Notes under the pieces: model-generated
Database searches by the model: none
What the model was told of the DNA's origin: nothing
The model's input: only the letters and a program-made list of their open reading frames with translations
Assembly (NCBI GenBank): GCA_964522605.1
Contig: CAZFWV010000233.1
Span: 1-11,017 of the forward strand
Source: CAVZLD01 sp964522605
GTDB taxonomy: Bacteria > Planctomycetota > Planctomycetia > Pirellulales > Pirellulaceae
Direction: 5' to 3'
Length of the DNA stretch: 11,017 nucleotides
Made by a program: the position numbers and the translations under genes
Shown here: positions 1 through 7,918 of the stretch, in pieces
Numbering within the stretch: the first letter of the stretch is position 1
Layout of the letters: each line of letters opens with the position of its first letter

Positions 1-12
1 GGGAATCTCCCG

Positions 13-132
13 CTTCCTCGTTTAACCGCGCGGGCATCGCCCCGCGCGTAGCGAGGAACCTCCCGCGGCCCGCTGGGCACGCGGTTAAACGAGAGGACCG
101 AGAGGCCGAAGTTATTTCTGAGTCATCCCTTA
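13..132. repeat. 120-bp palindromic repeat, copy A
   Basis: This 120-bp unit is repeated at 1537-1656 with about 107 of 120 positions identical. It contains perfect 14-bp inverted arms, CTCGTTTAACCGCG at 17-30 and its complement at 80-93. A GC-rich interior is followed by a conserved tail (104-132) containing CCGAAGTTATTTCTGAGTCAT. Most differences from copy B fall in the loop around 48-62, while arms and tail are conserved, which suggests the folded form matters. The right end overlaps the stop codon of the minus-strand haem-protein gene (130-132), so in that transcript the hairpin lies just after the coding region. It resembles REP/MITE-type elements; I cannot assign a named family. Confidence 0.85.
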
Positions 133-1011
133 AGTCGCTGCTGCACCGGAATCCGTTGTCCGGCGGCCGAACCAGAGCGAACCAAGAATACAAAGGATCT
201 GTAGCGCGTAGGCCACGCCAAAAATCGCCCCGGATGCTGCAATGACGTAGATCAGTGGTTCGAACCAGCGTGCGAGCCACCATGAGCTGATGTCGAGCAG
301 GACCGTCAGCATCGGCAGAGGACCGAGTAGCGTCTTGATCGGTGCCCCAAGTCCGGTCATCAAGAACAATGTACCCACCAACAGCGTGAACACGGGGATC
401 GCGAGAATGTGCGCGTGGGTCACGTGGACCAATTCACGGATCCCCTGGGGGGCCAGTTGCATGACCTGAGGACCTTCCTGCTGTTCGGTGTATTCCGGCT
501 CCGCAAACGCGGCGACCAGCTCGTATTCGGGCGTCTCATCCACGCTGGCAGCGTAGGGGGAGTCCTCCATTTCTCCACCGTCGGCGTTATGACACTCAAC
601 ACAATGATCCGCAAGCACTTCCTGCGCCGATGGATCGCTGGCTTGCACGAGCCCCTTCGTGGCAAAATCTTCCTCTTTCGCACCACCTTCCAGCCATGTT
701 GTGAGCGCCCGGATCGCGGGTTCCCCTCCCATCTCGAGATGTTCCCGCATGTCGCCTCCCGGCCGGATCTGCTCGAGCATCGTGGAATTCACCAGGATTG
801 TTGCGTCGGGCGTAACGGTTTTTTCCATTCCATGGAACGTTCTTCGAAGATCATCAACACTCAGCCCCGGCTCCAGATCCGCATCCTGATGCTGGAAGTA
901 AATGTTTGCCGTAGCGACCAGAAAACCCGGCCCCACAATCAATAGAAACAGAGTCACAAGGAGCTTGCCCGAGACGGGCAAATCGGCCAGTCGTAGTGAG
1001 TTCCAGGTCAT
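130..1011 (-). CDS. membrane-anchored mono-haem c-type protein, function unknown
   Basis: The gene encodes 293 residues. One c-type haem attachment motif, CVECH, lies at residues 137-141. An N-terminal hydrophobic segment (about 15-39) looks like a signal anchor. Three hydrophobic segments follow near the C-terminus (about 203-221, 228-248 and 252-281). The haem domain would therefore sit outside the cytoplasm between helices 1 and 2. Just before helix 2 a histidine-rich stretch, HVTHAH (196-201), could supply further haem or metal ligands. The start is supported by a GGGAG ribosome-binding site at 1019-1023, 7 nt ahead of the ATG. An electron-transfer role is inferred from the haem motif only. 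I do not recognise a characterised homologue. The stop codon is embedded in repeat copy A. Confidence 0.8.
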   Translation of the reverse strand: MTWNSLRLADLPVSGKLLVTLFLLIVGPGFLVATANIYFQHQDADLEPGLSVDDLRRTFHGMEKTVTPDATILVNSTMLEQIRPGGDMREHLEMGGEPAIRALTTWLEGGAKEEDFATKGLVQASDPSAQEVLADHCVECHNADGGEMEDSPYAASVDETPEYELVAAFAEPEYTEQQEGPQVMQLAPQGIRELVHVTHAHILAIPVFTLLVGTLFLMTGLGAPIKTLLGPLPMLTVLLDISSWWLARWFEPLIYVIAASGAIFGVAYALQILCILGSLWFGRRTTDSGAAAT

Positions 1012-1148
1012 CGCGTCGCTCCCAATCGTGGAGGGTTACCAAGCCAACCGAAGGGCGCAACGATGTATGCGTTGTTCTGACGGACGAATCGTCGCGCGCC
1101 GCCTTGGAACGTGTTTGGAAATACGAAAAACCGGGCTCCCGAGTGTGC

Positions 1149-1204
1149 CGCTGGCTCTGCCAGTGCCGTTGCTACATCGAAAAAAGACACTGGCATAGCC
1201 AGTG
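1149..1204. repeat. paired short hairpins with CTGGC/GCCAG arms
   Basis: Two related 17-bp palindromes lie 22 bp apart. The right one, 1188-1204, is perfect: CACTGGC, centre ATA, GCCAGTG. The left one, 1149-1165, has the same arms with one mismatch and centre TCT. The two units are near copies of each other in either orientation, so the pair can fold singly or together. It lies in the possible 5' leader of the haem-protein gene. Function is unknown; a REP-like element is the simplest reading. Confidence 0.65.
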
Positions 1205-1251
1205 CCACCCCATTTTCCAAACAGCTTCTCAGGGCGGAAGGATTTCCGCGC

Positions 1252-1281
1252 AGATTACCCGTTTTTTTCTGCAACTGTCAA
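1252..1281 (-). promoter_or_regulatory. possible promoter toward the haem-protein gene
   Basis: On the minus strand a perfect TTGACA (1276-1281) is followed after 18 bp by TAATCT (1252-1257), which matches the -10 consensus at only 3 of 6 positions. An A-rich spacer lies between. If real, it would give a leader of about 230 nt that includes the hairpin pair at 1149-1204. The poor -10 box makes this a weak call. Confidence 0.25.
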
Positions 1282-1428
1282 GTGCCGAAGAAGGAACGCG
1301 AAGCAGAACAGCGCTCGGTGAAGGTCTCCCGCCATCGCGAATTTGCGCACTCGTGCTCGGCGCAGCTCTGGTGCCATCGCCTTGGTTGTTGCACACAAGT
1401 CGAGCGGAACCAAAGATCGAGAGGAGGA

Positions 1429-1504
1429 ACCGCGGATCGGACGGATAAAACGGATGACCGCGGATCGGTCCGTGCCGATCCGTCTCCTCCGTCGAATCCG
1501 TGGT
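1429..1504. repeat. CGGAT-rich degenerate repeat patch with stem-loop
   Basis: The 12-mer ACCGCGGATCGG occurs at 1429-1440 and again at 1457-1468. The second copy begins a perfect 8-bp stem-loop, CGGATCGG at 1461-1468 pairing with CCGATCCG at 1475-1482, with a 6-nt loop. Further CGGAT or ATCCG units continue to 1500. The patch looks like simple-sequence, non-coding repeat DNA. Confidence 0.55.
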
Positions 1505-1536
1505 TACTTCTCCTACTTAGAACGGCCCAGAAACAA

Positions 1537-1656
1537 CTTCCTCGTTTAACCGCGCGGGCGTCGCCCCGCGGATAGGGGATAATCTTCCGCGGCCCGCTGG
1601 GCACGCGGTTAAACGAAAGGACCGAGATGCCGAAGCTATTTCTGAGTCATTCCTTA
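1537..1656. repeat. 120-bp palindromic repeat, copy B
   Basis: This is the second full copy of the element at 13-132, in the same orientation and of exactly the same length. The inverted arms are perfect over 13 bp (1542-1554 with 1604-1616). Relative to copy A about 8 of 13 differences are clustered in the loop (about 1572-1586). The tail, 1628-1656, repeats the CCGAAGCTATTTCTGAGTCAT pattern. It lies about 210 bp downstream of the cysNC stop codon on the minus strand. Confidence 0.85.
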
Positions 1657-1865
1657 GGTCCAACCTGAACGCGATTTCCACTCGCCCGTGTCTTGATCTG
1701 CCTGCCGTAGCATGGACCGCCGAATCGGAGCCGCTCTGGATGTCGATCAGGCTTTACTCCGCGTTTCTTCCGCGTCTCTCCGCGGCCAATGCTCTCTGCA
1801 TCATCGAACGCGTTACCCAGACCCTCGCCTGCTCGCAACCGCCGAAGTGGTTTCTGCATCCGCCC

Positions 1866-3857
1866 TTAACCCATGAAACCTCTGTCGATCAGCAGCGAGA
1901 CAATGTCTTCGGCAATTGAGGCAGAGGAACGCGTCGCGGTCGAGACGACAAGATCGGCATCCGTCGGACGCTGGTACTCGAAAGTGACGCCCGGGAAGTG
2001 GTCAATCTTGCCAGCGTCCGCTGCAGCGTATCGACCATTCGCGTCGCGACTCCGGCAAATCTCGAGGGGTGTATCGAGATGCACGTGCAGGAGGCGATCG
2101 GCGCCGATCAACTCTTTCACACGTTGGCGTACACCATCTTCGGGCGCAACAAACCCCGCAATGCAAATCTGACCCGAGTCGTTCGCCAGTTTGGCGATCT
2201 CGGCCCCGCGACGGAGGTTCTCGGAGCGTTCCTCCGCAGAGAATCCCAGATCACGACTGATGCCAAACCGCAAGGTTTCTCCATCCAGCACCGTCGCAAT
2301 GCAGCCGCGTTCGAACAGTCGTTGCTCGAGTTCAAGTGCGAGTGTCGTTTTGCCGGATCCGCTGAGCCCGGTGATGAGAACGGTGGCTGGTCGATGACCG
2401 TAACGGACGACTCGTCGCTCCGGCGAGATCCGACTGGCAGCCCGCTCGAGTTTCCATCCGGCCGGCAGATCGTCCCAGTGATCGCCGCGATTTGGCGGAT
2501 CCTGGAGGCGGATCATTCCCGCGGCCACGGTCTCGTGCGTGATGCGGTCGACGAGAATGAAGGAGCCGGTTGCGCGATTCCCATGAAAATCGTCCACCAC
2601 TAATGGATCGTGAAATGAAAGACCACACACACCGAGTTCATTCAGTCGCAGAGTTGAAACCGGCTTTTCGCGTTGCGAGTTGACGTCGATCGCGTAACGA
2701 ACAGCTCGAATCTCACAGGAGGTTTTCCGCGTCGTTTGCTTGCACCAGTATTGCTTGCCAAGCTCCAACGGCCGTTCGGACATCCACACCAGGGCAGCTT
2801 CGGCTTCGCGGACAACCGAGGGCAAATTGGCCGGATGCGCAATCATATCCCCCCGCGTGACGTCGATTTCGTCGGTCAATGTGATCGTCACTGCGTCCGG
2901 CGCGCGCGCCGACTTCAATTCCCCATCCATCGTCACAATACTGCGTACGCGCGATCGCTTCTGGGAAGGAAGCACGACGATCTCGTCGCCAACGTTCAGT
3001 TCGCCTGAGGAAACCGATCCGCTAAACCCACGAAAATCAGACCGCGGACGATTGACCCACTGCACGGGAAAGCGTAAAGCTCGAGAACCCTGGTCAGCGG
3101 CTACATAGACGGTTTCGAGCAAATGCAGCAATGATCCGTCGGCGTACCACAGCGTATTGGCACTCGGCTGGGCAATGTTGTCGCCGCGAAGCGCAGACAG
3201 CGGCACGAAACGAATATCCGGGATTTGCAGTTGCTGGGCAACCTCGCCGAATTCGTGGCAGACTTCGTCAAATACGGCTTGACTGTAATCGACCAGATCC
3301 ATTTTGTTGACTGCCAGAATGACATGCTTGATCCCCAGCAAGGAGACGATGAACGCGTGTCGCCTCGTCTGCGTGAGGACGCCTTTACTGGCATCGACGA
3401 CGATGACTGCCAAGTCGGATGCCGAAGCACCAGTGGCCATGTTTCGAGTGAACTGTTCGTGTCCCGGAGTGTCGGCAATGATGAACTTGCGTTTGGGCGT
3501 CGCAAAGTAGCGATAGGCCACGTCAATCGTGATGCCCTGCTGCCGCTCATCCTCGAGCCCGTCCACCAGCAAGGCGGTATCGATCTCGCCCCCCGTGGTG
3601 CCGTGTTTTGCTGAATCCACTTCGAGAGCTGCCAGTTGATCGTCGTAAACTGCACCAGCTTCCAACAGCAAACGTCCGATCAGTGTACTCTTGCCGTCGT
3701 CGACACTACCGCATGTCAAAAACCTCAGCAATTCTTTCGAAGAATGCTGCTGAAGATCCGTCTCGGTCAGCGCACGGCGTTCAGTGAGTTTAGAAGGCAG
3801 ATTGGTACGGTCCGTTACGGTAGGCATGACGTGGTCACTCATGAGAAGATCAAGCAT
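1866..3857 (-). CDS. cysNC: bifunctional ATP sulfurylase GTPase subunit / APS kinase (CysN-CysC fusion)
   Basis: The 663-residue protein joins two enzymes of cytoplasmic sulfate activation. Residues about 40-460 form CysN, the GTPase that drives ATP sulfurylase. It has P-loop GSVDDGKS (50-57), switch motif DTPGH (129-133) and guanine-specificity motif NKMD (184-187), followed by EF-Tu-like beta-barrel domains. Residues about 490-663 form an adenylylsulfate kinase domain with P-loop GLSGSGKT (497-504), making PAPS from APS. The fusion is known from NodQ and CysNC proteins. The kinase half is divergent: the usual FISP is FVAP (569-572), so the serine that is phosphorylated in E. coli CysC (Ser109) is alanine, and DGDN is DGET (525-528). 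The start is uncertain: ATGs at 3857, 3842 and 3827 are in frame and none has a clear ribosome-binding site. It follows cysD by about 100 bp. Confidence 0.95.
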   Translation of the reverse strand: MLDLLMSDHVMPTVTDRTNLPSKLTERRALTETDLQQHSSKELLRFLTCGSVDDGKSTLIGRLLLEAGAVYDDQLAALEVDSAKHGTTGGEIDTALLVDGLEDERQQGITIDVAYRYFATPKRKFIIADTPGHEQFTRNMATGASASDLAVIVVDASKGVLTQTRRHAFIVSLLGIKHVILAVNKMDLVDYSQAVFDEVCHEFGEVAQQLQIPDIRFVPLSALRGDNIAQPSANTLWYADGSLLHLLETVYVAADQGSRALRFPVQWVNRPRSDFRGFSGSVSSGELNVGDEIVVLPSQKRSRVRSIVTMDGELKSARAPDAVTITLTDEIDVTRGDMIAHPANLPSVVREAEAALVWMSERPLELGKQYWCKQTTRKTSCEIRAVRYAIDVNSQREKPVSTLRLNELGVCGLSFHDPLVVDDFHGNRATGSFILVDRITHETVAAGMIRLQDPPNRGDHWDDLPAGWKLERAASRISPERRVVRYGHRPATVLITGLSGSGKTTLALELEQRLFERGCIATVLDGETLRFGISRDLGFSAEERSENLRRGAEIAKLANDSGQICIAGFVAPEDGVRQRVKELIGADRLLHVHLDTPLEICRSRDANGRYAAADAGKIDHFPGVTFEYQRPTDADLVVSTATRSSASIAEDIVSLLIDRGFMG

Positions 3858-3957
3858 GTCTGTGATATAAGCGATTCAGAATGAGGCGTGAACGAAACGC
3901 GAGCTGTTGGAAGGCTCGTAGCAATCTGAAGATCCGAACAAGATCTCGACGGATCAC

Positions 3958-4920
3958 TCAGAAATAGCCTTCCCGTTTCTTGCGTTCCATCGCGGCGGCC
4001 TCGTCACGATCAATCGAACGGCCCTGTCGCTCCGAGCGCCGCGTGGTCAACATTTCGTGGACGATATCGTCGACAGTCTCCGCGTCGGATTCGACGGCTC
4101 CCGTCACCGGATAGCAGCCGAGCGTGCGAAATCGCACCCTCCGCATCGCCGGTTGCTCGCCCGGCTCGAGACGCATTCGATCGTCATCGACAACGATCAA
4201 ATCGCCATTTCGCTCGACGACGGGGCGATTCTTGGCCAGGTAGAGGGGGACGATCGGAATTCGTTCCTGCTGGATGTACTGCCATACGTCCAGTTCCGTC
4301 CAGTTTGACAGCGGGAACACGCGGAGGCACTCGCCGGGTCGCCGCCATGTATTGTAGAGATTCCACAACTCGGGCCGTTGATTGCGTGGGTCCCAGCGAT
4401 GTTCGCGATCACGAAAGGAGAAGATTCGTTCCTTGGCCCGTGAGCGTTCTTCGTCGCGCCGTCCACCGCCGATGGCTGCGTCGAACTTGTATTCGGTCAG
4501 GGCACGCTTCAGCGGCTGAGTGCGCATGACGTCGGTATAGACCTTGCTGCCATGATCAAACGGGTTGATCCCCGCTCGAACCCCGTCTTCGTTGACGTAA
4601 GCGATCACATTCAGTCCCAGCTGCCGACGGGCATAATCTTCGCGAAACTCGATCATCTCGCGAAACTCCCAGGTCGAATCGATGTGTAGCAGCGGAAACG
4701 GTGGCTTGCCGGGATAAAACGCCTTGCGGGCCAGGTGCAGAATGACCGACGAATCCTTGCCGATGGAATACAAGAGCACGGGCTTGTCGAACTCCGCGGC
4801 AACCTCCCGGAGGATATAAATGCTCTCGGCCTCCAGTCGTCTCAAGTGATTGGAGTGCGGTTGGCGGTTTACACGGTCGACGCCCGTCGAAGTCGTGGTC
4901 TGATGCAAAGCCGTAGTCAT
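3958..4920 (-). CDS. cysD: sulfate adenylyltransferase small subunit (ATP sulfurylase, PP-loop)
   Basis: CysD makes adenylyl-sulfate (APS) and pyrophosphate from ATP and sulfate, in complex with the GTPase CysN encoded next. From the ATG at 4920 the protein has 320 residues, close to the roughly 300 of E. coli CysD. The ATP-pyrophosphatase loop SIGKDSS is at 52-58, followed by LHLARKAFYPG. The family block GGGRRDEERSR is at 151-161, RVRFRTLGCYPVTG at 261-274, and the protein ends in the typical KKREGYF. An in-frame GTG at 4950 would add 10 residues. I prefer the ATG, which has GAG 6 nt upstream, because the added residues do not resemble the family. The gap to the dabA stop is 26 or 56 bp depending on start, implying one transcript. 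Confidence 0.95.
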   Translation of the reverse strand: MTTALHQTTTSTGVDRVNRQPHSNHLRRLEAESIYILREVAAEFDKPVLLYSIGKDSSVILHLARKAFYPGKPPFPLLHIDSTWEFREMIEFREDYARRQLGLNVIAYVNEDGVRAGINPFDHGSKVYTDVMRTQPLKRALTEYKFDAAIGGGRRDEERSRAKERIFSFRDREHRWDPRNQRPELWNLYNTWRRPGECLRVFPLSNWTELDVWQYIQQERIPIVPLYLAKNRPVVERNGDLIVVDDDRMRLEPGEQPAMRRVRFRTLGCYPVTGAVESDAETVDDIVHEMLTTRRSERQGRSIDRDEAAAMERKKREGYF

Positions 4921-4976
4921 CTTGGTCTCATCACTTCTGGTGGTCTTCACTTCTGAAAATCTTCAAGATGTATTTG

Positions 4977-7586
4977 TCACTCCACTGCCTCAGCATGACA
5001 GGATGCTGCGTTTCCGGCCTTTGTCGGTTCGGGACTCGCGTGACTCGATGCGCCGTGTTCAACGTGCACGGGCAGCCATCCCAATCGCCGCGTTAAGCGA
5101 TAGAAACGGCCTTCCTCCACAGCGACCATGTACAGCCAACCGTGGGCAAGCAAATTGCGAACCAGGTCATGCTGGTTGACGATGCGCTGGATCGCCGTGC
5201 GTGGTGCGGCGACGACGGCCTGCAGTCGCAAGGGTTGGTGCTGCCATGTCACCCCGTCATGCAGCGACTGGAGTGGCAAACCGGTCAGCAGGTCGCCTCC
5301 TCCACCGGCGAGTAAACCGAATCGCCCCACGACGTTATGAGTCGGCTTGGAGCCGCTGCCCCATCGGCGGTTATCAACGACCGAGGCGTAATACTGCATG
5401 TTGATCCAGTGAGCGACAATCATCGGCGCCGTCAGAATCAACTCCAACACGGAACCGTCTTCGTCGGCGCGATGATCGTAATCGTGCAAGAACGTTCGCC
5501 CGTCGAAGCGAGCGTCGCGTGTTAGCGACCGCGGGCCAACGATGAGCGCAGCGTTTCCTGCCAACCCCCACTCGGGTCGAACTTCCGACCAATCACGAGC
5601 CCGTCGCAGTAACTCCGCGTCGTCGCGTACCCCGAGTTTCGGCATCCGCTCGCTGCGGGTCCTGGCAGCGGCAACGCAAGCCAACGATCGCAATCGGTGT
5701 AGATCCTCGGCGTGGGAAGGCGGCAATCGCTCAGTGTCGAAAAACTCTAATTGATCGGTGATCGTATTGTGCAGTGCCGCGAGGAACTGCGTATCGTCCG
5801 GAATCTCAATACCGCGTGCGGCGAGACGTTGACGGACACACGGTTGGTTCAGCAAAGCGGCCGCGAATCGGGCGCTGGCTTCGCCCGAGTGGCCGCAACA
5901 AGCTCCGCAATCGAGCCCCGCATGCAGCGGATTGTTCGTGGTTTCGCTGCCATGGCCACACAATAGAACGAATCTTGGAAAATCCTGCGTCAGCCCGAGG
6001 TTCTTCAAGATGGACTGAGCCAAGTCGACCTGCTGCCGGATCGAGACGGACTGTTGCAGACTCCCTCCAAGCTGCGGCCCTAGAAGATCCGCATCTGCAG
6101 CCGGCAGACCATCAAATCGTCCGTCGGACGGATTGCCGCCTAGAACGAGCGTTCGTGCCACCAGTTTGACACTAGACCACCAGCCGGCGGTTTCGACGAA
6201 ACCAAATCCGCCCACCGCGGAACTCTGAAATGCTTTCCAGGCTTGTCGCCATCTCCGGATGAATTGGCGCCGCCGCAGGACGGCCGATTCCCCTCGCGGA
6301 TCGATGTCGGCCACCGTCAGCCCTTCCTCCACGCGAAACTGGGGAGTCAGCGGAGCAGGTACGTGACTTGCGGAATGAACGGATCCCCAACGCCGGTATT
6401 CCATCGGAACGCCGAAAAACCCAGCGAAACCGCTCGTGTCGATCTCCGTCGAGCACGACTCCAATGCGCGGCGCAGACGCTCGGAGCGAACGTCGATGCA
6501 GAAGACAAAGCGGGCCAGCTTCCGCGAGCTGCACGCGGCGTCTGAAGGTTCGCTCCTGCCATCGGCCATTTGACTCAACAGCGTACGACGGTAGGCAATC
6601 TCGCTGGCGCGCTGCAGGCAGTTTCGCAGTAAGACTTCGTCGTCATCACGACCCTCGTCGCGGCACGAAATTGTCGACCAGTTGACCGTGATCCCGTGAA
6701 GTTTCGACACCGCCACGTCATACGCCAAACGGATCGCGATCACGGCCAGCTCATCGTCCGATTGCTCGCCGCCACGTTCCGCCTGAACCGCCTGATATTT
6801 TGCTCGCGAAGCCCAACCCAGAACGGTGAACACTTCGCTCAATAAGAACCGTTCCCAGAGATTTCGGGGAACACGAAGACGGTCCAGCAGAACGGCAATC
6901 GCCGCTTCGGGTGTCGAGGGCAACGTCGCAACGAACCGCCGAAAGCCGTCGAGTCCGCTGAGTTCCGCGCGGCGATCGTATCGAATCGCGTTACGCCAAG
7001 CCTGGTAGAGCGTCAGCGGGCGCCAGGGACTAGCCCACGCTGCGTGCCCCTCGTCATAGTGCGCCGCGCAATACTTGCCAATCTCGTCCACGACAAACCG
7101 CGACCAATCGGTTCCCGCAAATCGATCGACAACCGCTGTCAGTGGTTCGATGGTGGGCGCCGCATTGGAAGCTTCGTCAACAGCCGCAATCTCCTGACCC
7201 GACAGCAGCACTGATGCGATCGCGCCGGCATCCATCGCTCCGGCCCCAGGGACTCCATCCCGCAGCAACTCGTCAATCGCGGCTTCCAAATCTTCAATCG
7301 TGAACTGCCGCTGCGTGAACTGGTCGCGATAGTACGAGAACGGCATAAGCGTCTCCACTGCCGCAAAGCTTCGCAAGAATCGCCTCGCACCCAGCCAGTC
7401 TCGATCCGCAAGTCCAAGAAACGGATTGACCGCCACATAGTCCGCCAGCGGCCAAAGGGGAGCAATTGTGTTGGAGACACGTCGTAGAACCGGCGAAAGC
7501 GCGATACGAGGCGTTGCGTCCTTTGAGAGATTATGCGGCGGATCAATTCTCGAGGCGGTCTTCGGCGGAGACTTGAGCTTTGTCAT
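4977..7586 (-). CDS. dabA: inorganic-carbon uptake subunit DabA (DUF2309/UPF0753)
   Basis: This 869-residue protein belongs to the DUF2309 family, whose studied member (Halothiobacillus neapolitanus DabA) is the carbonic-anhydrase-like, zinc-binding half of the DAB pump. The pump accumulates inorganic carbon with energy from the ion gradient. The four zinc-site residues are present in the right spacing: Cys363 and Asp365 in FCIDVRSER, His545 in LLCGHGSE and Cys560 in HAGLDCGACCGHSG, two and fifteen residues apart within each pair as in the studied protein. No transmembrane segments are evident; it should sit on the cytoplasmic face bound to DabB. The start is supported by GGAG at 7595-7598, 8 nt before the ATG, inside a small hairpin (7591-7605). 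Its partner dabB lies upstream, separated by an unusually long repeat-filled spacer. It is followed closely by cysD. Confidence 0.93.
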   Translation of the reverse strand: MTKLKSPPKTASRIDPPHNLSKDATPRIALSPVLRRVSNTIAPLWPLADYVAVNPFLGLADRDWLGARRFLRSFAAVETLMPFSYYRDQFTQRQFTIEDLEAAIDELLRDGVPGAGAMDAGAIASVLLSGQEIAAVDEASNAAPTIEPLTAVVDRFAGTDWSRFVVDEIGKYCAAHYDEGHAAWASPWRPLTLYQAWRNAIRYDRRAELSGLDGFRRFVATLPSTPEAAIAVLLDRLRVPRNLWERFLLSEVFTVLGWASRAKYQAVQAERGGEQSDDELAVIAIRLAYDVAVSKLHGITVNWSTISCRDEGRDDDEVLLRNCLQRASEIAYRRTLLSQMADGRSEPSDAACSSRKLARFVFCIDVRSERLRRALESCSTEIDTSGFAGFFGVPMEYRRWGSVHSASHVPAPLTPQFRVEEGLTVADIDPRGESAVLRRRQFIRRWRQAWKAFQSSAVGGFGFVETAGWWSSVKLVARTLVLGGNPSDGRFDGLPAADADLLGPQLGGSLQQSVSIRQQVDLAQSILKNLGLTQDFPRFVLLCGHGSETTNNPLHAGLDCGACCGHSGEASARFAAALLNQPCVRQRLAARGIEIPDDTQFLAALHNTITDQLEFFDTERLPPSHAEDLHRLRSLACVAAARTRSERMPKLGVRDDAELLRRARDWSEVRPEWGLAGNAALIVGPRSLTRDARFDGRTFLHDYDHRADEDGSVLELILTAPMIVAHWINMQYYASVVDNRRWGSGSKPTHNVVGRFGLLAGGGGDLLTGLPLQSLHDGVTWQHQPLRLQAVVAAPRTAIQRIVNQHDLVRNLLAHGWLYMVAVEEGRFYRLTRRLGWLPVHVEHGASSHASPEPTKAGNAASCHAEAVE

Positions 7587-7590
7587 GAAA

Positions 7591-7605
7591 CCAACTCCAA
7601 GTTGG
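7591..7605 (-). promoter_or_regulatory. dabA ribosome-binding site within a small hairpin
   Basis: On the minus strand GGAG (7595-7598) lies 8 nt before the dabA ATG. The surrounding bases form a 5-bp stem, CCAAC pairing with GTTGG around a 5-nt loop that holds most of the ribosome-binding site. The stem is short, so it may have no effect. Confidence 0.4.
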
Positions 7606-7646
7606 GAATGAGGCGAATTGTTTGGGGGATGGGATTTCGGGAGGGG

Positions 7647-7701
7647 GAGGCTCCTGCCGAGCCGTAGCTCTCGACATAATTCTGGGCTCGGCGGGAGCCT
7701 C
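7647..7701. repeat. stem-loop with 17-bp arms (GGCTCGGC type)
   Basis: GAGGCTCCTGCCGAGCC (7647-7663) is complementary to 7685-7701 with one mismatch that can form G-U in RNA. The loop is 21 nt. It lies about 60-115 nt upstream of the dabA start in its transcript, where it could influence read-through from dabB or protect the 3' fragment. From memory, similar GGCTCGGCGGGAGCC hairpins are common in planctomycete spacers. Confidence 0.7.
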
Positions 7702-7780
7702 GTCCTGGCCTGTTGAAAATGTTTTCAACTCGGAACCATGGGAAGTCTTGGCAGGCAATGAACCAACCGAAATCCTCGCT

Positions 7781-7812
7781 CCCTTCTCCCCCGGCTTTGC
7801 GGGGGAGAAGGG
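7781..7812. repeat. perfect 13-bp C/G-tract stem-loop
   Basis: CCCTTCTCCCCCG (7781-7793) pairs perfectly with 7800-7812 around a 6-nt loop. No T-run follows on the minus strand, so it is not a classical intrinsic terminator. It should still be a stable RNA structure in any dabB-dabA transcript. Confidence 0.7.
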
Positions 7813-7891
7813 CTGGGGATGAGGGGCCCGGCATCCGAAAGTCCCAAGATTCCTCGTGGATTGTGGCGAGTTGAAAGCCCCTCTCCCCCGG

Positions 7892-7918
7892 CCCCTCTCC
7901 CCGAAACGGGGCGAGGGG
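7892..7918. repeat. 12-bp C/G-tract stem-loop with AAA loop
   Basis: CCCCTCTCCCCG (7892-7903) pairs with 7907-7918 with a single mismatch and a 3-nt AAA loop. It is a close relative of the hairpin at 7781-7812 and of C-rich REP-like repeats found in many bacterial genomes. Confidence 0.65.

Larger units (their letters stand above)
1012..1865. other. 854-bp gene-free spacer built of short repeats
   Basis: No convincing gene is visible between the haem-protein gene and cysNC. Several overlapping frames are open on both strands, but none encodes a recognisable domain and they cross the repeat elements. The stretch holds paired CACTGG-type hairpins (1149-1204), a possible minus-strand promoter (1252-1281), a CGGAT-rich repeat patch (1429-1504) and the full 120-bp repeat (1537-1656). 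At about 1757-1784 lies a simple CCGCG/TTTCTTCCGCG-like purine/pyrimidine-biased stretch. Confidence 0.7.

Noticed and set aside
409..945. 178-codon open frame on the plus strand
   Set aside because: It lies entirely antisense to the haem-protein gene, which has a CxxCH motif, membrane segments and a ribosome-binding site. The antisense translation shows no domain.
996..1575. Overlapping plus-strand frames of about 150 codons
   Set aside because: They cross hairpin repeats and the CGGAT patch, overlap each other in different frames and resemble no protein family.
1647..1859. 70-codon minus-strand frame after cysNC
   Set aside because: The translation is arginine- and glycine-rich, comes from CCGCGG-type repeat DNA and ends inside the 120-bp repeat. 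No domain or ribosome-binding site supports it.
7781..7918. Intrinsic terminators between dabB and dabA
   Set aside because: The stem-loops are strong but no T-run follows either on the minus strand, so termination cannot be claimed from sequence.
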